DNA of 64,000 nucleotides, taken from positions 1-64,000 of the forward strand of contig JBAUUR010000040.1 of assembly GCA_049582805.1 (NCBI GenBank), written 5' to 3'. Positions 55,383-64,000 of this stretch are shown one piece after another; position 1 is the first letter of the stretch; every line of letters starts with the position of its first letter. The position numbers were made by a program, and so were the translations under genes. The notes under the pieces are model-generated. The model was not told where the DNA came from. It searched no databases and saw only the letters and a program-made list of their open reading frames with translations. Origin of the DNA: CAVXFS01 sp049582805. Its GTDB lineage: Bacteria; Pseudomonadota; Gammaproteobacteria; Burkholderiales; Gallionellaceae.

Positions 55383-56354
55383 ATGGGGAAAGTGGAGGTA
55401 ATACCAGACATGATAAGTCCGCTGGAAATTGAATACGAGCAGATTGCCACCCGATTTGATATCGACTACGGGATATCGTGGGTATTGATGAATTCGAAAT
55501 CAGTTCCCTGTTTCAATCAGGTGCTGTTGCGCGAACTGAAGCAATACAATCAGTCCATCGAGTATTGCGGGGGCATGATCTGGAAGAATGACGAATTCCA
55601 TGCGGTACGCTATATGGTGTATGCCTCGCAGGTTCCGGGCGTGTTTAATCTGGGCGGACAGCTTGCCTTGTTCAGGGAATTGATCAGAAAGCGTGACCGC
55701 CAGGCGCTTGAGCATTATGCAAAGATGTGCATCGATGCGATGGAAGCCAGGATCAGGCACTACAACTTGCCGGTGATCACGATTTCGCTGGTGCAGGGCG
55801 ATGCCCTTGGCGGCGGCTTCGAGGCAGCACTGACAAGCGATGTGATCATCGCCGAGCGCAGCAGCAAGATGGGTTTCCCGGAGATTCTGTTCAACCTGTT
55901 CCCGGGCATGGGCGCATACAGCTTTATTGCGCGCAAGATTGGGCATGTGCAAGCCGAGAAGCTGATCTTGAGCGGCAAGCTATACAGCGCAGAGGAATTG
56001 CACGAGATGGGACTGGTTGACGTGCTGGTGGAAGACGGTGAAGGTGAGGAGGCGGTTACTAGCTATGCCAGGAGACAGGAACGCTACTCCAATGGCTTTA
56101 TTGCGGTGCAGAAGGCCAAACATCGCTTCAATCCGGTTACCTACCAGGAATTGATGGATATCGCGGCTATTTGGGTGGATGCTGCCCTGCAATTGGGTGA
56201 AAAGGATCTCAAGGTAATGGATCGCTTTGTGCGTTCCCAGCAGAAACTTTTTGAGAATGGTGAACCAGCGCAACCGTCCATTGTGATGCCTCAGGAACCC
56301 AGGATGGTGCTGGCTTACTCCAATCCGAATGAAAATTGCCTGCTTCCGACTTGA
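55383..56354 (+). CDS. rpfF: DSF synthase, RpfF-type enoyl-CoA hydratase/thioesterase
   Basis: Crotonase-fold enzyme that makes cis-2-unsaturated fatty acids (diffusible signal factor) from acyl-ACP. FNLGGQLALFRELI and the two catalytic glutamates, E147 in GGGFEAAL and E167 in MGFPEILFNLFPGMGAYS, match RpfF and separate it from ordinary enoyl-CoA hydratases. 323 residues, slightly longer than Xanthomonas RpfF (about 289), with extra length at both ends. AAGGAG precedes the ATG by seven bases. Convergent with rpfC. Confidence 0.93.
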   Translation: MGKVEVIPDMISPLEIEYEQIATRFDIDYGISWVLMNSKSVPCFNQVLLRELKQYNQSIEYCGGMIWKNDEFHAVRYMVYASQVPGVFNLGGQLALFRELIRKRDRQALEHYAKMCIDAMEARIRHYNLPVITISLVQGDALGGGFEAALTSDVIIAERSSKMGFPEILFNLFPGMGAYSFIARKIGHVQAEKLILSGKLYSAEELHEMGLVDVLVEDGEGEEAVTSYARRQERYSNGFIAVQKAKHRFNPVTYQELMDIAAIWVDAALQLGEKDLKVMDRFVRSQQKLFENGEPAQPSIVMPQEPRMVLAYSNPNENCLLPT

Positions 56355-56423
56355 GTGCAGCAGGGGAAGCGTCCTGACGATCCTGAATCTGCGGTGATCG
56401 CCAGGTGTTTCATTGAAACGTGG

Positions 56424-58967
56424 TTATCGGCCGGTGGCGCGATGCGGAAGCGGTTTCTGCAAAAAAGCCTGTAACGCTTGCCATGTCGCGTCGAATCTGC
56501 CTTGTGCATCACTCATCAGTTGTTCGGCCCTGGCCTGCAGTTCCTCTACACTGCTCTGTGAAATATCGCGGCATACCTGGAACAATGCCTCCGCGCCGAT
56601 ATTGCCGGCACTTCCCTTCATGGTGTGGGCCAATGCCTTGAAAGCGATGAGCTCATTGTTGCGCAGCGAGATTCTCATCTCTTGCAGCATGACTTCTCCT
56701 TCGGCCAGGAAACCCTGAATGACAGAGTTAACGAAATCATCGTTTCCGTCATCCAGCAATCTCAGCTGGTGCAGCGTGTTTTCATTCAGAACGGGTGATG
56801 CATTTTTCGGAGGGGCGATATAAGTTTCAGGCCCTGCCTTGGGGATACCCGGTTCCGGCACATTATGCTTTTCGGTAAGTTGGGCAATGGTGCTCAGCAG
56901 TTTGATGGCATCGATCGGCTTGGTGAGGAAAGCGTCTGCACCCGCGTCCTCGCATTCACGCCTGGCTTCGATAGTCGCGTTGGCGGTCAGGATGATAACG
57001 GGCATGTAGGGCTCATGCCGGGCCGTGATACGGTGGATCTTCATCGCTTCCAGGCCATCCATCATCGGCATGTGCATATCCAGTATCGCCAGATCATAAC
57101 GCTGGTGTTCCAGCGCATCCAGCGCCTGTTCACCATTGTCCACCAGCGAAACCACATGTCCGGCGTGCTCCAGTATCTTGGAAATGATTTTGCGGTTCGT
57201 ACTGTTATCCTCTGCGACCAGGATGTTGCAGGTTTGTTTGCCTAGGTTGCTGTTCCTGTAGCGATCGATGAAGGAAGAAAAATCATCATTTGGCTTTTGA
57301 CTATAGATAACTCCGTGCAGCGCATTGAACAGCGATGAACGGTCAAGAGGTGTCTTCAGCAAACACGCGTAGCCCATATTGAGCAAGGCTTCCGCGCTTT
57401 CTCCGGTCGGTGGTGGATTGACCAGAATGAAGGATATGTGCGCAGAAGCATGGGCTGCCACGATCTGTGAAACGAAGTTGCCGGCAGCAAATCCGAGTGC
57501 TTGTGGCGTGCACAGAATGGCAAGGTGCCGTTGTCCTTCTGGCTGAATATGGTCAAGAAGCTGAGAAAGCTGAGTTGTCGATGCGGCATGGTCGAAGCGC
57601 ACTCCCCATGCGGCAAGGCATTTGGCAAGGACGGCATGCTCAGGTTCTGCAATGCCGGCGGAGATCACCCGTAACGCGTGACTCATGGCCGGCAGCGCAT
57701 CCAGGGTGCGGTGTTCCGGCTGCTTCTTGAATGGGAGTTCGAACCAGAATGTGCTGCCTTTGCCTTCTTCGCTCTGCAAACCGATTGCGCCGCCCATGAA
57801 CTGGACGAGTTGCCTGGAAATGGTGGTGCCCAGACCAGTGCCGCCATATTTATTGGCGATGAAGGCGTTGGCCTGGGTGAAACTTTCGAAAATGGCCTGC
57901 TGCGACTTCTGCGGGATGCCGATGCCGGTGTCGGAGATCTCAAACCTGAGCGAGGCTGATTCATTGTCCTGCTTCAGGGTGCTCACTTTCAGTTCCACTG
58001 TACCTTCATGCGTGAATTTGAGCGCGTTGCCTACCAGGTTGATGATCACCTGGCGCAGGTGCTGGGCATCGCCATGCAATAGAAACCAGGTTTCGGGAGA
58101 GAAATGTGCGCGCAACTGCAAGCCTTTCTTTTTCGCCTGCGGTGAAAACATTTCCATGGTGCCGTTGATCAGGCCGTGCAGATCAAAGTCAGTCGGGCTG
58201 GCCGTCAGCTTGCCGCTTTCGATCCGTGAAAGATCAAGCACGTCTTCTATCAATTTGAGCAGGATGTGTCCGGAATTTCTCAGGGTTTGCACCAGGTCGC
58301 GCTGTTCTGCGTTCAACGGTGTCTCCAGGATCAGGTCGCTGATTCCGATGACACCGTTGAGCGGTGTGCGCATTTCATGGCTCATGTTCGCCAGGAAATG
58401 GCTTTTTGCCTTGTTGGCTTCTTCGGCATGGGCTACTGCCTGGTTCAGACGGTCCACCAGCGTGTAGATGTACATGGGGATAAGCAACAAGGTTAACAGC
58501 AGGGCCATGGATAATGTGCTGTGGCTCAACCAGAACTGGTTGAGCAGTATCACCGCAACAAAACCGGCGACACTGATCACATAGGATTGAATCAGGGACT
58601 TGGTTCCATAGCGCAGACCATTGCCGACGATAACCCAGAGGTAAATCCCGTAAAACAGGGTGCCGGTTTCCCCGGTCATCAGCATGCCGAAGGTGACGGC
58701 GCCGAGGTCGGAAAACATGGCCAGCAACTGACGTCTTTCCGATGGCCGATGGCTGCGCAATACAATGATCAGGAATAAAATGGAAAAAACGACAAATCCG
58801 CCGGAGAAAGCCAGGACGCCCTTGTGGATTTCAGTGCTTTTGCTCGCATCCAGACTCAACAAATGGGCGCAAATTATTACTGCGAAAACAACTCTTAACA
58901 GGGCCTGTTCAAGTTCGCCCCCGACGTTGCGCAATTGCTGAAAAAGATTTGCCACCCGTTGCATCAT
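56424..58967 (-). CDS. rpfC: DSF sensor hybrid histidine kinase RpfC
   Basis: Senses DSF at the membrane and phosphorylates RpfG. Five membrane helices (about residues 22-170) form the RpfC-type input domain, including the IVGNGLRYG signature. HisKA with H197 (NMSHEMRTPLNG), an HATPase domain (DTGIGIPQ; GGTGLGTTISRQLV), a receiver with Asp near residue 630 (LAILDMHMPMMDG) and an HPt domain with His near 780 (AHTMKGSAGNIGA) follow. 847 residues. Its ATG overlaps the rpfG stop; RpfC also restrains RpfF in Xanthomonas by direct binding. Confidence 0.94.
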   Translation of the reverse strand: MMQRVANLFQQLRNVGGELEQALLRVVFAVIICAHLLSLDASKSTEIHKGVLAFSGGFVVFSILFLIIVLRSHRPSERRQLLAMFSDLGAVTFGMLMTGETGTLFYGIYLWVIVGNGLRYGTKSLIQSYVISVAGFVAVILLNQFWLSHSTLSMALLLTLLLIPMYIYTLVDRLNQAVAHAEEANKAKSHFLANMSHEMRTPLNGVIGISDLILETPLNAEQRDLVQTLRNSGHILLKLIEDVLDLSRIESGKLTASPTDFDLHGLINGTMEMFSPQAKKKGLQLRAHFSPETWFLLHGDAQHLRQVIINLVGNALKFTHEGTVELKVSTLKQDNESASLRFEISDTGIGIPQKSQQAIFESFTQANAFIANKYGGTGLGTTISRQLVQFMGGAIGLQSEEGKGSTFWFELPFKKQPEHRTLDALPAMSHALRVISAGIAEPEHAVLAKCLAAWGVRFDHAASTTQLSQLLDHIQPEGQRHLAILCTPQALGFAAGNFVSQIVAAHASAHISFILVNPPPTGESAEALLNMGYACLLKTPLDRSSLFNALHGVIYSQKPNDDFSSFIDRYRNSNLGKQTCNILVAEDNSTNRKIISKILEHAGHVVSLVDNGEQALDALEHQRYDLAILDMHMPMMDGLEAMKIHRITARHEPYMPVIILTANATIEARRECEDAGADAFLTKPIDAIKLLSTIAQLTEKHNVPEPGIPKAGPETYIAPPKNASPVLNENTLHQLRLLDDGNDDFVNSVIQGFLAEGEVMLQEMRISLRNNELIAFKALAHTMKGSAGNIGAEALFQVCRDISQSSVEELQARAEQLMSDAQGRFDATWQALQAFLQKPLPHRATGR

Positions 58968-60076
58968 AGGTTCGCGAGTCTCGCTTTGGGATCAGCAATA
59001 TCAAAAACCTGCTGCTTGATCAGCAATACATGATCCAGCCGCGAAACGAATGCTTCTACACATTCCGGGTCGAAATGCCGGCCCTTGTTGGAGACAATGT
59101 AATTCAGCGCATCTTCATCTGACCATGCTTTCTTGTATGGGCGCTGTGAAGTCAAGGCGTCATAGACGTCGGCGACGGCAACGATGCGTGCCTCCAGCGC
59201 GATATTATTTCCACTGATTCCATACGGATACCCGCTGCCGTCAAACTTTTCATGATGGCCGAGGGCAATTTCCGCTCCCAGGCTCAGGTACTTTGATGGA
59301 CTGTTTTGAAGAATCTGGTAACCGACTATCGGATGTGCTTTCATCGAATCGAATTCTTCCGGGGTCAGTTTGCCTTGCTTCAGCAGGATATAGTCCGGGA
59401 TGCCGATCTTCCCGATATCGTGCATCGGCGCCGCAACTTCTATCAGGTCGCACCTTTCCTCCGGAAGTCCCATGGATTCTGCAATCAGGCGTGAATATTT
59501 GGCCATGCGCACGAGATGGCTGCCAGTGTCCTGATCGCGGTATTCGCCCGCCCGCGCCAGCCGGAATATTGTTTCCAGCTCTCTCAATCGAATCATCTTG
59601 GTCGCTTCCGCTATCCCTTTCTCCAGATACTTTGAACGGTTCAGAATGATTTTCTGTTGGAGACGAAGCGAAAGCATGTTGCGGCAGCGCGCCCTGCATT
59701 CATACGGGTCGATGGGCTTGGTGATGAAGTCCGTCGCTCCGGATTCCAGCGCCTGATACCGGATGTTCCGCTCCTCTATCGACGTGACCACCACGATCGG
59801 CACGCCTTCATGTGTGGGGATCTGGCGAATTTGCTGTACCGCTTGCAGCCCGGTCATGCCGCTCATCATGTAGTCGACCATGATCAGGTCCGGCTGGTTC
59901 TCCCTGATCCAGTGCATGGCTACTACAGGATCTTCAAACGAGTTTACGATGATGTTGCTCTGGATGCCTTTCACCACCTTTTCGAGGATAGCGCGGCTGG
60001 TGAACTCGTCGTCAATGATGACGACGACCGGAGGTGAGGCGTCCTCAGTGCTGTCAATGATTTGTTCGAACTGCAT
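58964..60076 (-). CDS. rpfG: Cyclic di-GMP phosphodiesterase response regulator RpfG
   Basis: Receiver domain with phosphorylated Asp68 (DLIMVDYMMSGMTG) joined to an HD-GYP domain with H219-D220 (MHDIGKIGIP) and HHEKFDGSGYP (274-284), all needed for cyclic di-GMP hydrolysis. ATG 60076 follows GGGAGGA by four to five bases and gives 370 residues; the frame is open to 60106 without a ribosome site. First gene of the rpfG-rpfC operon; couples DSF sensing to lower cyclic di-GMP. Confidence 0.95.
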   Translation of the reverse strand: MQFEQIIDSTEDASPPVVVIIDDEFTSRAILEKVVKGIQSNIIVNSFEDPVVAMHWIRENQPDLIMVDYMMSGMTGLQAVQQIRQIPTHEGVPIVVVTSIEERNIRYQALESGATDFITKPIDPYECRARCRNMLSLRLQQKIILNRSKYLEKGIAEATKMIRLRELETIFRLARAGEYRDQDTGSHLVRMAKYSRLIAESMGLPEERCDLIEVAAPMHDIGKIGIPDYILLKQGKLTPEEFDSMKAHPIVGYQILQNSPSKYLSLGAEIALGHHEKFDGSGYPYGISGNNIALEARIVAVADVYDALTSQRPYKKAWSDEDALNYIVSNKGRHFDPECVEAFVSRLDHVLLIKQQVFDIADPKARLANL

Positions 60077-60972
60077 GCTTCCTCCCAAATTGACTGTCCC
60101 GCTCATCCAGTCGTGGTCAGTGGTAAATGCTTAACGGATACCGGTCAGCACGCTCTGGAATAATATTGGCCCTTGAAGGCTCGGACATTTTTCAGAATCC
60201 CTGATTGATTTCAGCGATTGCACACCCGGTTTGACATTGGGATTGACCGCACACGATGGTGGTGATTCCAGGAGGACGGTCCGGCAACCGCTGCGCGGCG
60301 CCGCGGCGCAGTGTGGCTATCATGATTTTGCTGGCAACGCGGTTCATGCGGACATAATCAGAGGTTTAAATTCAAAGCCTGTCGATTCCCGGGAATCATC
60401 GAGTATGTGAATGGTACATTTTTAGCAAATACAAAACCATTGGTTTATTTCAAACCACCAGTTGGCAGAAAGGGTTATGTGTCGCTCCATGGGTAATGGC
60501 AATATTATTTCCCCTTTTGTATTGATGGAACAGGCAAAAACCCTGTCACCCAGGCGGCTCATGGTTTTCCGGATGATTACAGGGGGAGCCGATAGGCTCA
60601 GGCATTGCTCGATCCGTTTAACTTTGTTCGTGCAGGCAGAGGCGCATGGCGAGAAAAAATCAGTATAATCATGGCCCGTTTCACTGGGATTATTCGGGAG
60701 CAATAATCGCACCTGAATCGCATTGCTCTCAAGATGATGTTTTGGCTGCCCGTTATTTCGGCAACAGCATAAGTATCAGCCATCCCTAAATCAATATCCA
60801 AGCTGACGCCTTGCCGTTCTTTCAGATGGGGCGCGCAGATGAATGGTCTTGGAGCGATACCCGGGCTTGGGTAAATTGCAAAACCATTTCCCTTGGCGGT
60901 GCCAATTGTATTGCAATTGCTGGATTGGCGGGATGCGGGATGTTACGCGCCGGTTTTTTGAGGAGAAATTTC
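60077..60972. other. About 900-bp divergent region between rpfG and pntAA
   Basis: Should carry the promoters of rpfG (left) and of pntAA (right). Overlapping ORFs exist on both strands (60422-60712 minus, 60462-60668 plus), but neither shows a family pattern, good ribosome site or GC-skewed codon use, so I do not call them. The pntAA frame is open back to 60811, but that extension has no family similarity. Confidence 0.5.
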
Positions 60973-62097
60973 ATGCATATTGGTATCCCTGCGGAAACGC
61001 CGGAGCCACGAGTGGCTGCCACGCCGGAAACGGTGAAGAAAATGGTGGCGGCAGGGCATGTTGTGACAGTGCAAAGCGAGGCCGGTGTGGCCGCTACCTT
61101 TCTGGATGCCGAATATCAGGCTGCCGGCGCAGTATTGGAAAAAGATGCCGCCAAGGTGCTGGCCGGTTCCGAAATCGTACTTAAGGTCAGGGCGCCAACC
61201 CATGAGCAACTGATGCAGATGAAACCGGGTACCATTCTGATAGGCTTGCTCAAGCCGCATGATGCGGAACTGGTAGCGGACTATGCGAGGCAGGGTATCA
61301 CCGCTTTTGCCATGGAAAAACTGCCGCGCATTTCGCGCGCGCAGGCAATGGATGTCTTGTCCTCGCAGGCCAACATCGCAGGCTATCGGGCAGTGATCGT
61401 TGCCGCGAATCAATTCAAGCGTTTCATGCCCATGCTGATGACGGCCGCCGGGACAGTCAAGGCTGCGCGTGTGGTGATACTCGGCGTCGGCGTCGCCGGC
61501 CTGCAGGCGATTGCCACGGCGAAACGGCTGGGTGCTGTGATCGAGGCCTCCGATGTACGTCCGGCGGTGAAAGAGCAGGTGGAATCGCTGGGTGCAAAAT
61601 TCATTGATGTGCCGTTTGAAACCGATGAAGAGCGCGATTGCGCGCAAGGTGTCGGTGGCTATGCGCGTCCGATGCCGGCCGGCTGGCTGGAGCGTCAGAA
61701 GGCGGTAGTGGCCACGCGCGTGGCTCAAGCTGACATTGTGATTGCGACCGCATTGATTCCGGGACGTCCCGCTCCGGTGCTGGTGACGGAAGAGATGGTG
61801 AAATCAATGAAACCCGGCTCGGTCATCGTGGATCTGGCGGTCGAGGCGGGTGGCAACTGCCCTTTGTCCGAATTGGACAAGATCGTGGTGATACACGATG
61901 TGACAATTGTGGGCATCCCCAATCTGGAAAGAGGGATGGCGGCCGATGCCTCGGCGATGTATGCCCGGAATCTGCTCAACTTCCTCAATCTGTTGTGCGA
62001 CCCGAAGGCGGGCGGCACATTGAATATCAATCGCGATGACGACATTATTGCGGGCACCCTGTTGTGCATGAACGGCGAAATATCGGGCAGGAAATAA
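60973..62097 (+). CDS. pntAA: NAD(P) transhydrogenase subunit alpha part 1 (PntAA)
   Basis: NAD(H)-binding domain of the proton-translocating transhydrogenase. MHIGIPAETPEPRVAATPET and VVILGVGVAGLQAIATAKRLGA (shortened: GVGVAGLQA) with SDVRPAVKEQ are typical. 374 residues from ATG 60973, which has GGAG eight bases upstream; the 54 residues before it in the open frame are not family sequence. Followed by pntAB and pntB. Confidence 0.96.
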   Translation: MHIGIPAETPEPRVAATPETVKKMVAAGHVVTVQSEAGVAATFLDAEYQAAGAVLEKDAAKVLAGSEIVLKVRAPTHEQLMQMKPGTILIGLLKPHDAELVADYARQGITAFAMEKLPRISRAQAMDVLSSQANIAGYRAVIVAANQFKRFMPMLMTAAGTVKAARVVILGVGVAGLQAIATAKRLGAVIEASDVRPAVKEQVESLGAKFIDVPFETDEERDCAQGVGGYARPMPAGWLERQKAVVATRVAQADIVIATALIPGRPAPVLVTEEMVKSMKPGSVIVDLAVEAGGNCPLSELDKIVVIHDVTIVGIPNLERGMAADASAMYARNLLNFLNLLCDPKAGGTLNINRDDDIIAGTLLCMNGEISGRK

Positions 62098-62184
62098 CCA
62101 GGACGCAATGCGCAAATGGCTGGGCAAGCCAAGGCCGTCTGCGATGTTTGCGCCTGATGCGTGAAATTTGCGAGGAGTGATTTT

Positions 62185-62478
62185 ATGAGTGGCGTGGATC
62201 CTTTTATTCTCAACCTGACGGTGTTCGTGCTGGCCATCTTTGTCGGATATCACGTGGTTTGGAACGTAACACCCGCATTGCATACGCCGTTGATGGCGGT
62301 GACCAATGCCGTGTCCGGAATCATCATCGTCGGTGCGATGCTGGCGGCCGGGCCGCAGCAACTGGATGCAGGTACGGCATTGGGACTGGTGGCGGTGACT
62401 CTGGCGGCGGTCAACGTATTTGGCGGCTTCCTGGTAACGCAGCGCATGCTGGAAATGTTCAAGAAGAAAGGCAAGTGA
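62185..62478 (+). CDS. pntAB: NAD(P) transhydrogenase subunit alpha part 2 (PntAB)
   Basis: Membrane part of the split alpha subunit: three helices (about 8-30, 35-55, 62-86) with NLTVFVLAIFVGYHVVW and TPLMAVTNAVSGIIIVG. 97 residues from ATG 62185 after GAGGAG. The 87-base gap from pntAA and two-base gap to pntB fit a single operon. The alpha subunit is split in two, as in many bacteria outside the enterics. Confidence 0.95.
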   Translation: MSGVDPFILNLTVFVLAIFVGYHVVWNVTPALHTPLMAVTNAVSGIIIVGAMLAAGPQQLDAGTALGLVAVTLAAVNVFGGFLVTQRMLEMFKKKGK

Positions 62479-62480
62479 GC

Positions 62481-63875
62481 ATGTCGGCCAATTTTGTAGC
62501 AGTAGCTTATCTCATTGCCTCTGTGCTGTTCATCCTGACGTTGAAGGGACTCAGTTCTCCGGTTTCGGCGCGGCGCGGCAATATATTCGGCATGACCGGC
62601 ATGGCGATCGCCGTGCTGACCACGCTGTCCATAACGCATAACGTGTTATACATATTGCTGGCTATCGCCGTCGGCGGCGCGGTTGGCGCGGTCGTTGCCA
62701 AACGCATACAGATGACTGCAATGCCGGAACTGGTGGCTGCGATGCACTCGCTGGTCGGCCTGGCTGCCGTGCTGATCGCCATGTCGGCGTTCAATAATCC
62801 GGTGGCCTATGGTATCGCGCTGCCCGGCCAGGCGTTGCATTCATCCAACCTGATCGAGTTGTTTATCGGCACGTTCGTCGGTGCGATCACGTTCACCGGC
62901 TCCATCGTTGCGTTCGGGAAACTTTCCGGCAAGCTGGGCAGCAAGCCATTGCGCTTTTCCGGGCAGCATTGGGTGAATCTGGCGCTCGGCATCGCCATGC
63001 TGGTCTTCGGCATCGTGTTCGTGGCCGCGCAAAGCTGGACGCCGTTCCTGATCATGACCGGCATCGCGCTGCTGCTGGGCTTCCTTCTGATCATGCCTAT
63101 CGGCGGCGCGGACATGCCGGTGGTGGTGTCCATGCTCAATTCCTATTCCGGCTGGGCGGCGGCAGGCATCGGCTTCACGCTGAACAACAACATGCTGATC
63201 ATTGCCGGCTCGCTGGTCGGCAGTTCCGGTGCAATCCTGTCCTACATCATGTGCAAGGCGATGAACCGCGCTTTCCTGAATGTGATCCTGGGCGGCTTCG
63301 GCGGCGAAGAAGGCGCGCTTGCCGCCGCAGGCGGGGCGGAGCAGAAGAACTACCGCAGCGGCAGCGCGGAGGACGCCGCGTTCATGCTGGGCAATGCCGA
63401 CAGCGTCATCATCGTGCCGGGCTACGGGCTAGCGGTGGCGCGTGCACAACATGCCATCAATGAAATGTCCAAGATGCTGACGGAAAAAGGCATCAAGGTG
63501 CGCTATGCCATTCATCCCGTGGCTGGACGCATGCCCGGCCACATGAATGTGCTGCTGGCCGAGGCCGAAGTGCCTTACGACCAGGTGGTGGAGATGGACG
63601 AGATCAACAACGAATTTGCCGACACCGATGTGGTGCTGGTTATCGGCGCGAACGACGTGGTCAATCCGGCGGCCAAGAACAATCCGAACAGCCCGATTTT
63701 CGGCATGCCGATACTCGAAGCGCACAAGGCGCGCACCGTACTGGTGGTAAAACGCTCAATGGCGACCGGTTATGCCGGACTGGATAACGACCTGTTCTAT
63801 ATGGACAAGACCATGATGGTGTTTGGTGATGCAAAAAAAGTGGTCGAGGATATTATCAAGGCGTTGCAACACTGA
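62481..63875 (+). CDS. pntB: NAD(P) transhydrogenase subunit beta (PntB)
   Basis: NADP(H)-binding beta subunit: about eight membrane helices (residues 1-265) followed by the NADP domain with VIIVPGYGLAVARAQH, HPVAGRMPGHMNVLLAEA and IGANDVVNPAA. 464 residues from ATG 62481, two bases after the pntAB stop. The complex uses the proton gradient to make NADPH from NADH, an important supply in an autotroph. Positions 63876-64000 hold no feature I can name. Confidence 0.97.
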   Translation: MSANFVAVAYLIASVLFILTLKGLSSPVSARRGNIFGMTGMAIAVLTTLSITHNVLYILLAIAVGGAVGAVVAKRIQMTAMPELVAAMHSLVGLAAVLIAMSAFNNPVAYGIALPGQALHSSNLIELFIGTFVGAITFTGSIVAFGKLSGKLGSKPLRFSGQHWVNLALGIAMLVFGIVFVAAQSWTPFLIMTGIALLLGFLLIMPIGGADMPVVVSMLNSYSGWAAAGIGFTLNNNMLIIAGSLVGSSGAILSYIMCKAMNRAFLNVILGGFGGEEGALAAAGGAEQKNYRSGSAEDAAFMLGNADSVIIVPGYGLAVARAQHAINEMSKMLTEKGIKVRYAIHPVAGRMPGHMNVLLAEAEVPYDQVVEMDEINNEFADTDVVLVIGANDVVNPAAKNNPNSPIFGMPILEAHKARTVLVVKRSMATGYAGLDNDLFYMDKTMMVFGDAKKVVEDIIKALQH

Positions 63876-64000
63876 TAGTCCTGATTCGGGCCGTTTGGCG
63901 TTTTGATAAATCCTGCGCGAGATTGGCAGGGTAATCGAAGCTATGATTTAATCGACACTTCCTGTTTGCTGGCCGTGCGCATAACTTGAACCGGTGCGCA

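Noticed and set aside
60430..60660. Cyclic di-GMP (GEMM) riboswitch upstream of rpfG or pntAA
   Set aside because: Short hairpins such as GAGCC/GGCTC are present, but the conserved GEMM core (GACGCAAAGC-like) is missing on both strands.
60598..60801. Minus-strand reading with MADTYAVAEI resembling a PIN-domain piece
   Set aside because: The likeness is only a few residues and no acidic catalytic pattern follows.

Overview
The window reads as a chromosome segment of a moderately GC-rich betaproteobacterium. The gene content (Tol-Pal block, alaA-hom-thrC, a glycolate oxidase operon, a Xanthomonas-type rpf cluster) would fit Nitrosomonadales, perhaps Gallionellaceae; this is inference from gene content, not a database match. 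Most of the window is housekeeping. Accessory DNA is confined to a few places.

Layout. 0-5 kb is an accessory block ending at a tRNA-Lys gene: two unrelated hsdM remnants, an ankyrin protein, an unknown protein and a leucine-rich-variant-like repeat protein. 5-12 kb, minus strand: ybgC-tolQ-tolR-tolA-tolB-pal-cpoB-queE-queC, with 110-bp repeat copies in the tolQ/tolR and cpoB/queE gaps. 12-13 kb holds three broken gene ends, probably defence-island debris, between ybgC and ruvB. 13-20 kb: ruvB, a metallo-hydrolase, an HNH protein, a DUF302 protein, yebC, ruvC, ruvA, rhlE and a FrnE-type oxidoreductase. 20-26 kb: a peptide-type ABC transporter (two permeases plus fused ATPase) and mltD. 26-32 kb: acs, a small unknown gene, tRNA-Pro(GGG), a lone MoxR ATPase, an ECF sigma factor with a Cys/His-rich membrane partner, and an Mth938 protein. 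32-37.6 kb: alaA, hom, thrC and an AEC transporter, with palindromic repeats in the gaps. 37.6-46 kb: a MITE-like element, a PAS/GAF/GGDEF/EAL protein and the glycolate oxidase operon glcDEF with an aminotransferase. 46-52 kb: a methyltransferase, a CopD-like protein, trxC, a glutamine amidotransferase, nadC, a Phd/VapC pair with a third gene, and an ETHE1-like protein. 52-64 kb: clpB, the DSF cluster rpfF / rpfG-rpfC, and pntAA-pntAB-pntB.

How the parts connect. RpfF should make a diffusible fatty-acid signal, RpfC sense it and RpfG degrade cyclic di-GMP in response; the GGDEF/EAL protein acts on the same second messenger. glcDEF with the aminotransferase would convert glycolate to glyoxylate and glycine, as needed to recycle phosphoglycolate in a CO2-fixing cell.

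The most unusual signal is at ruvC (16.64-16.81 kb). The first 15 codons of ruvC are present twice, 120 bp apart, with almost every codon recoded synonymously, on either side of a long imperfect hairpin. A palindrome with the same spacing signature lies between two imperfect copies of the acs 3' end (26.53-26.77 kb). With the other palindromic repeats inside operons and even inside reading frames (queE leader, both the second permease and the ATPase of the ABC transporter), this suggests families of small mobile repeats that sit at or in gene ends in this genome.
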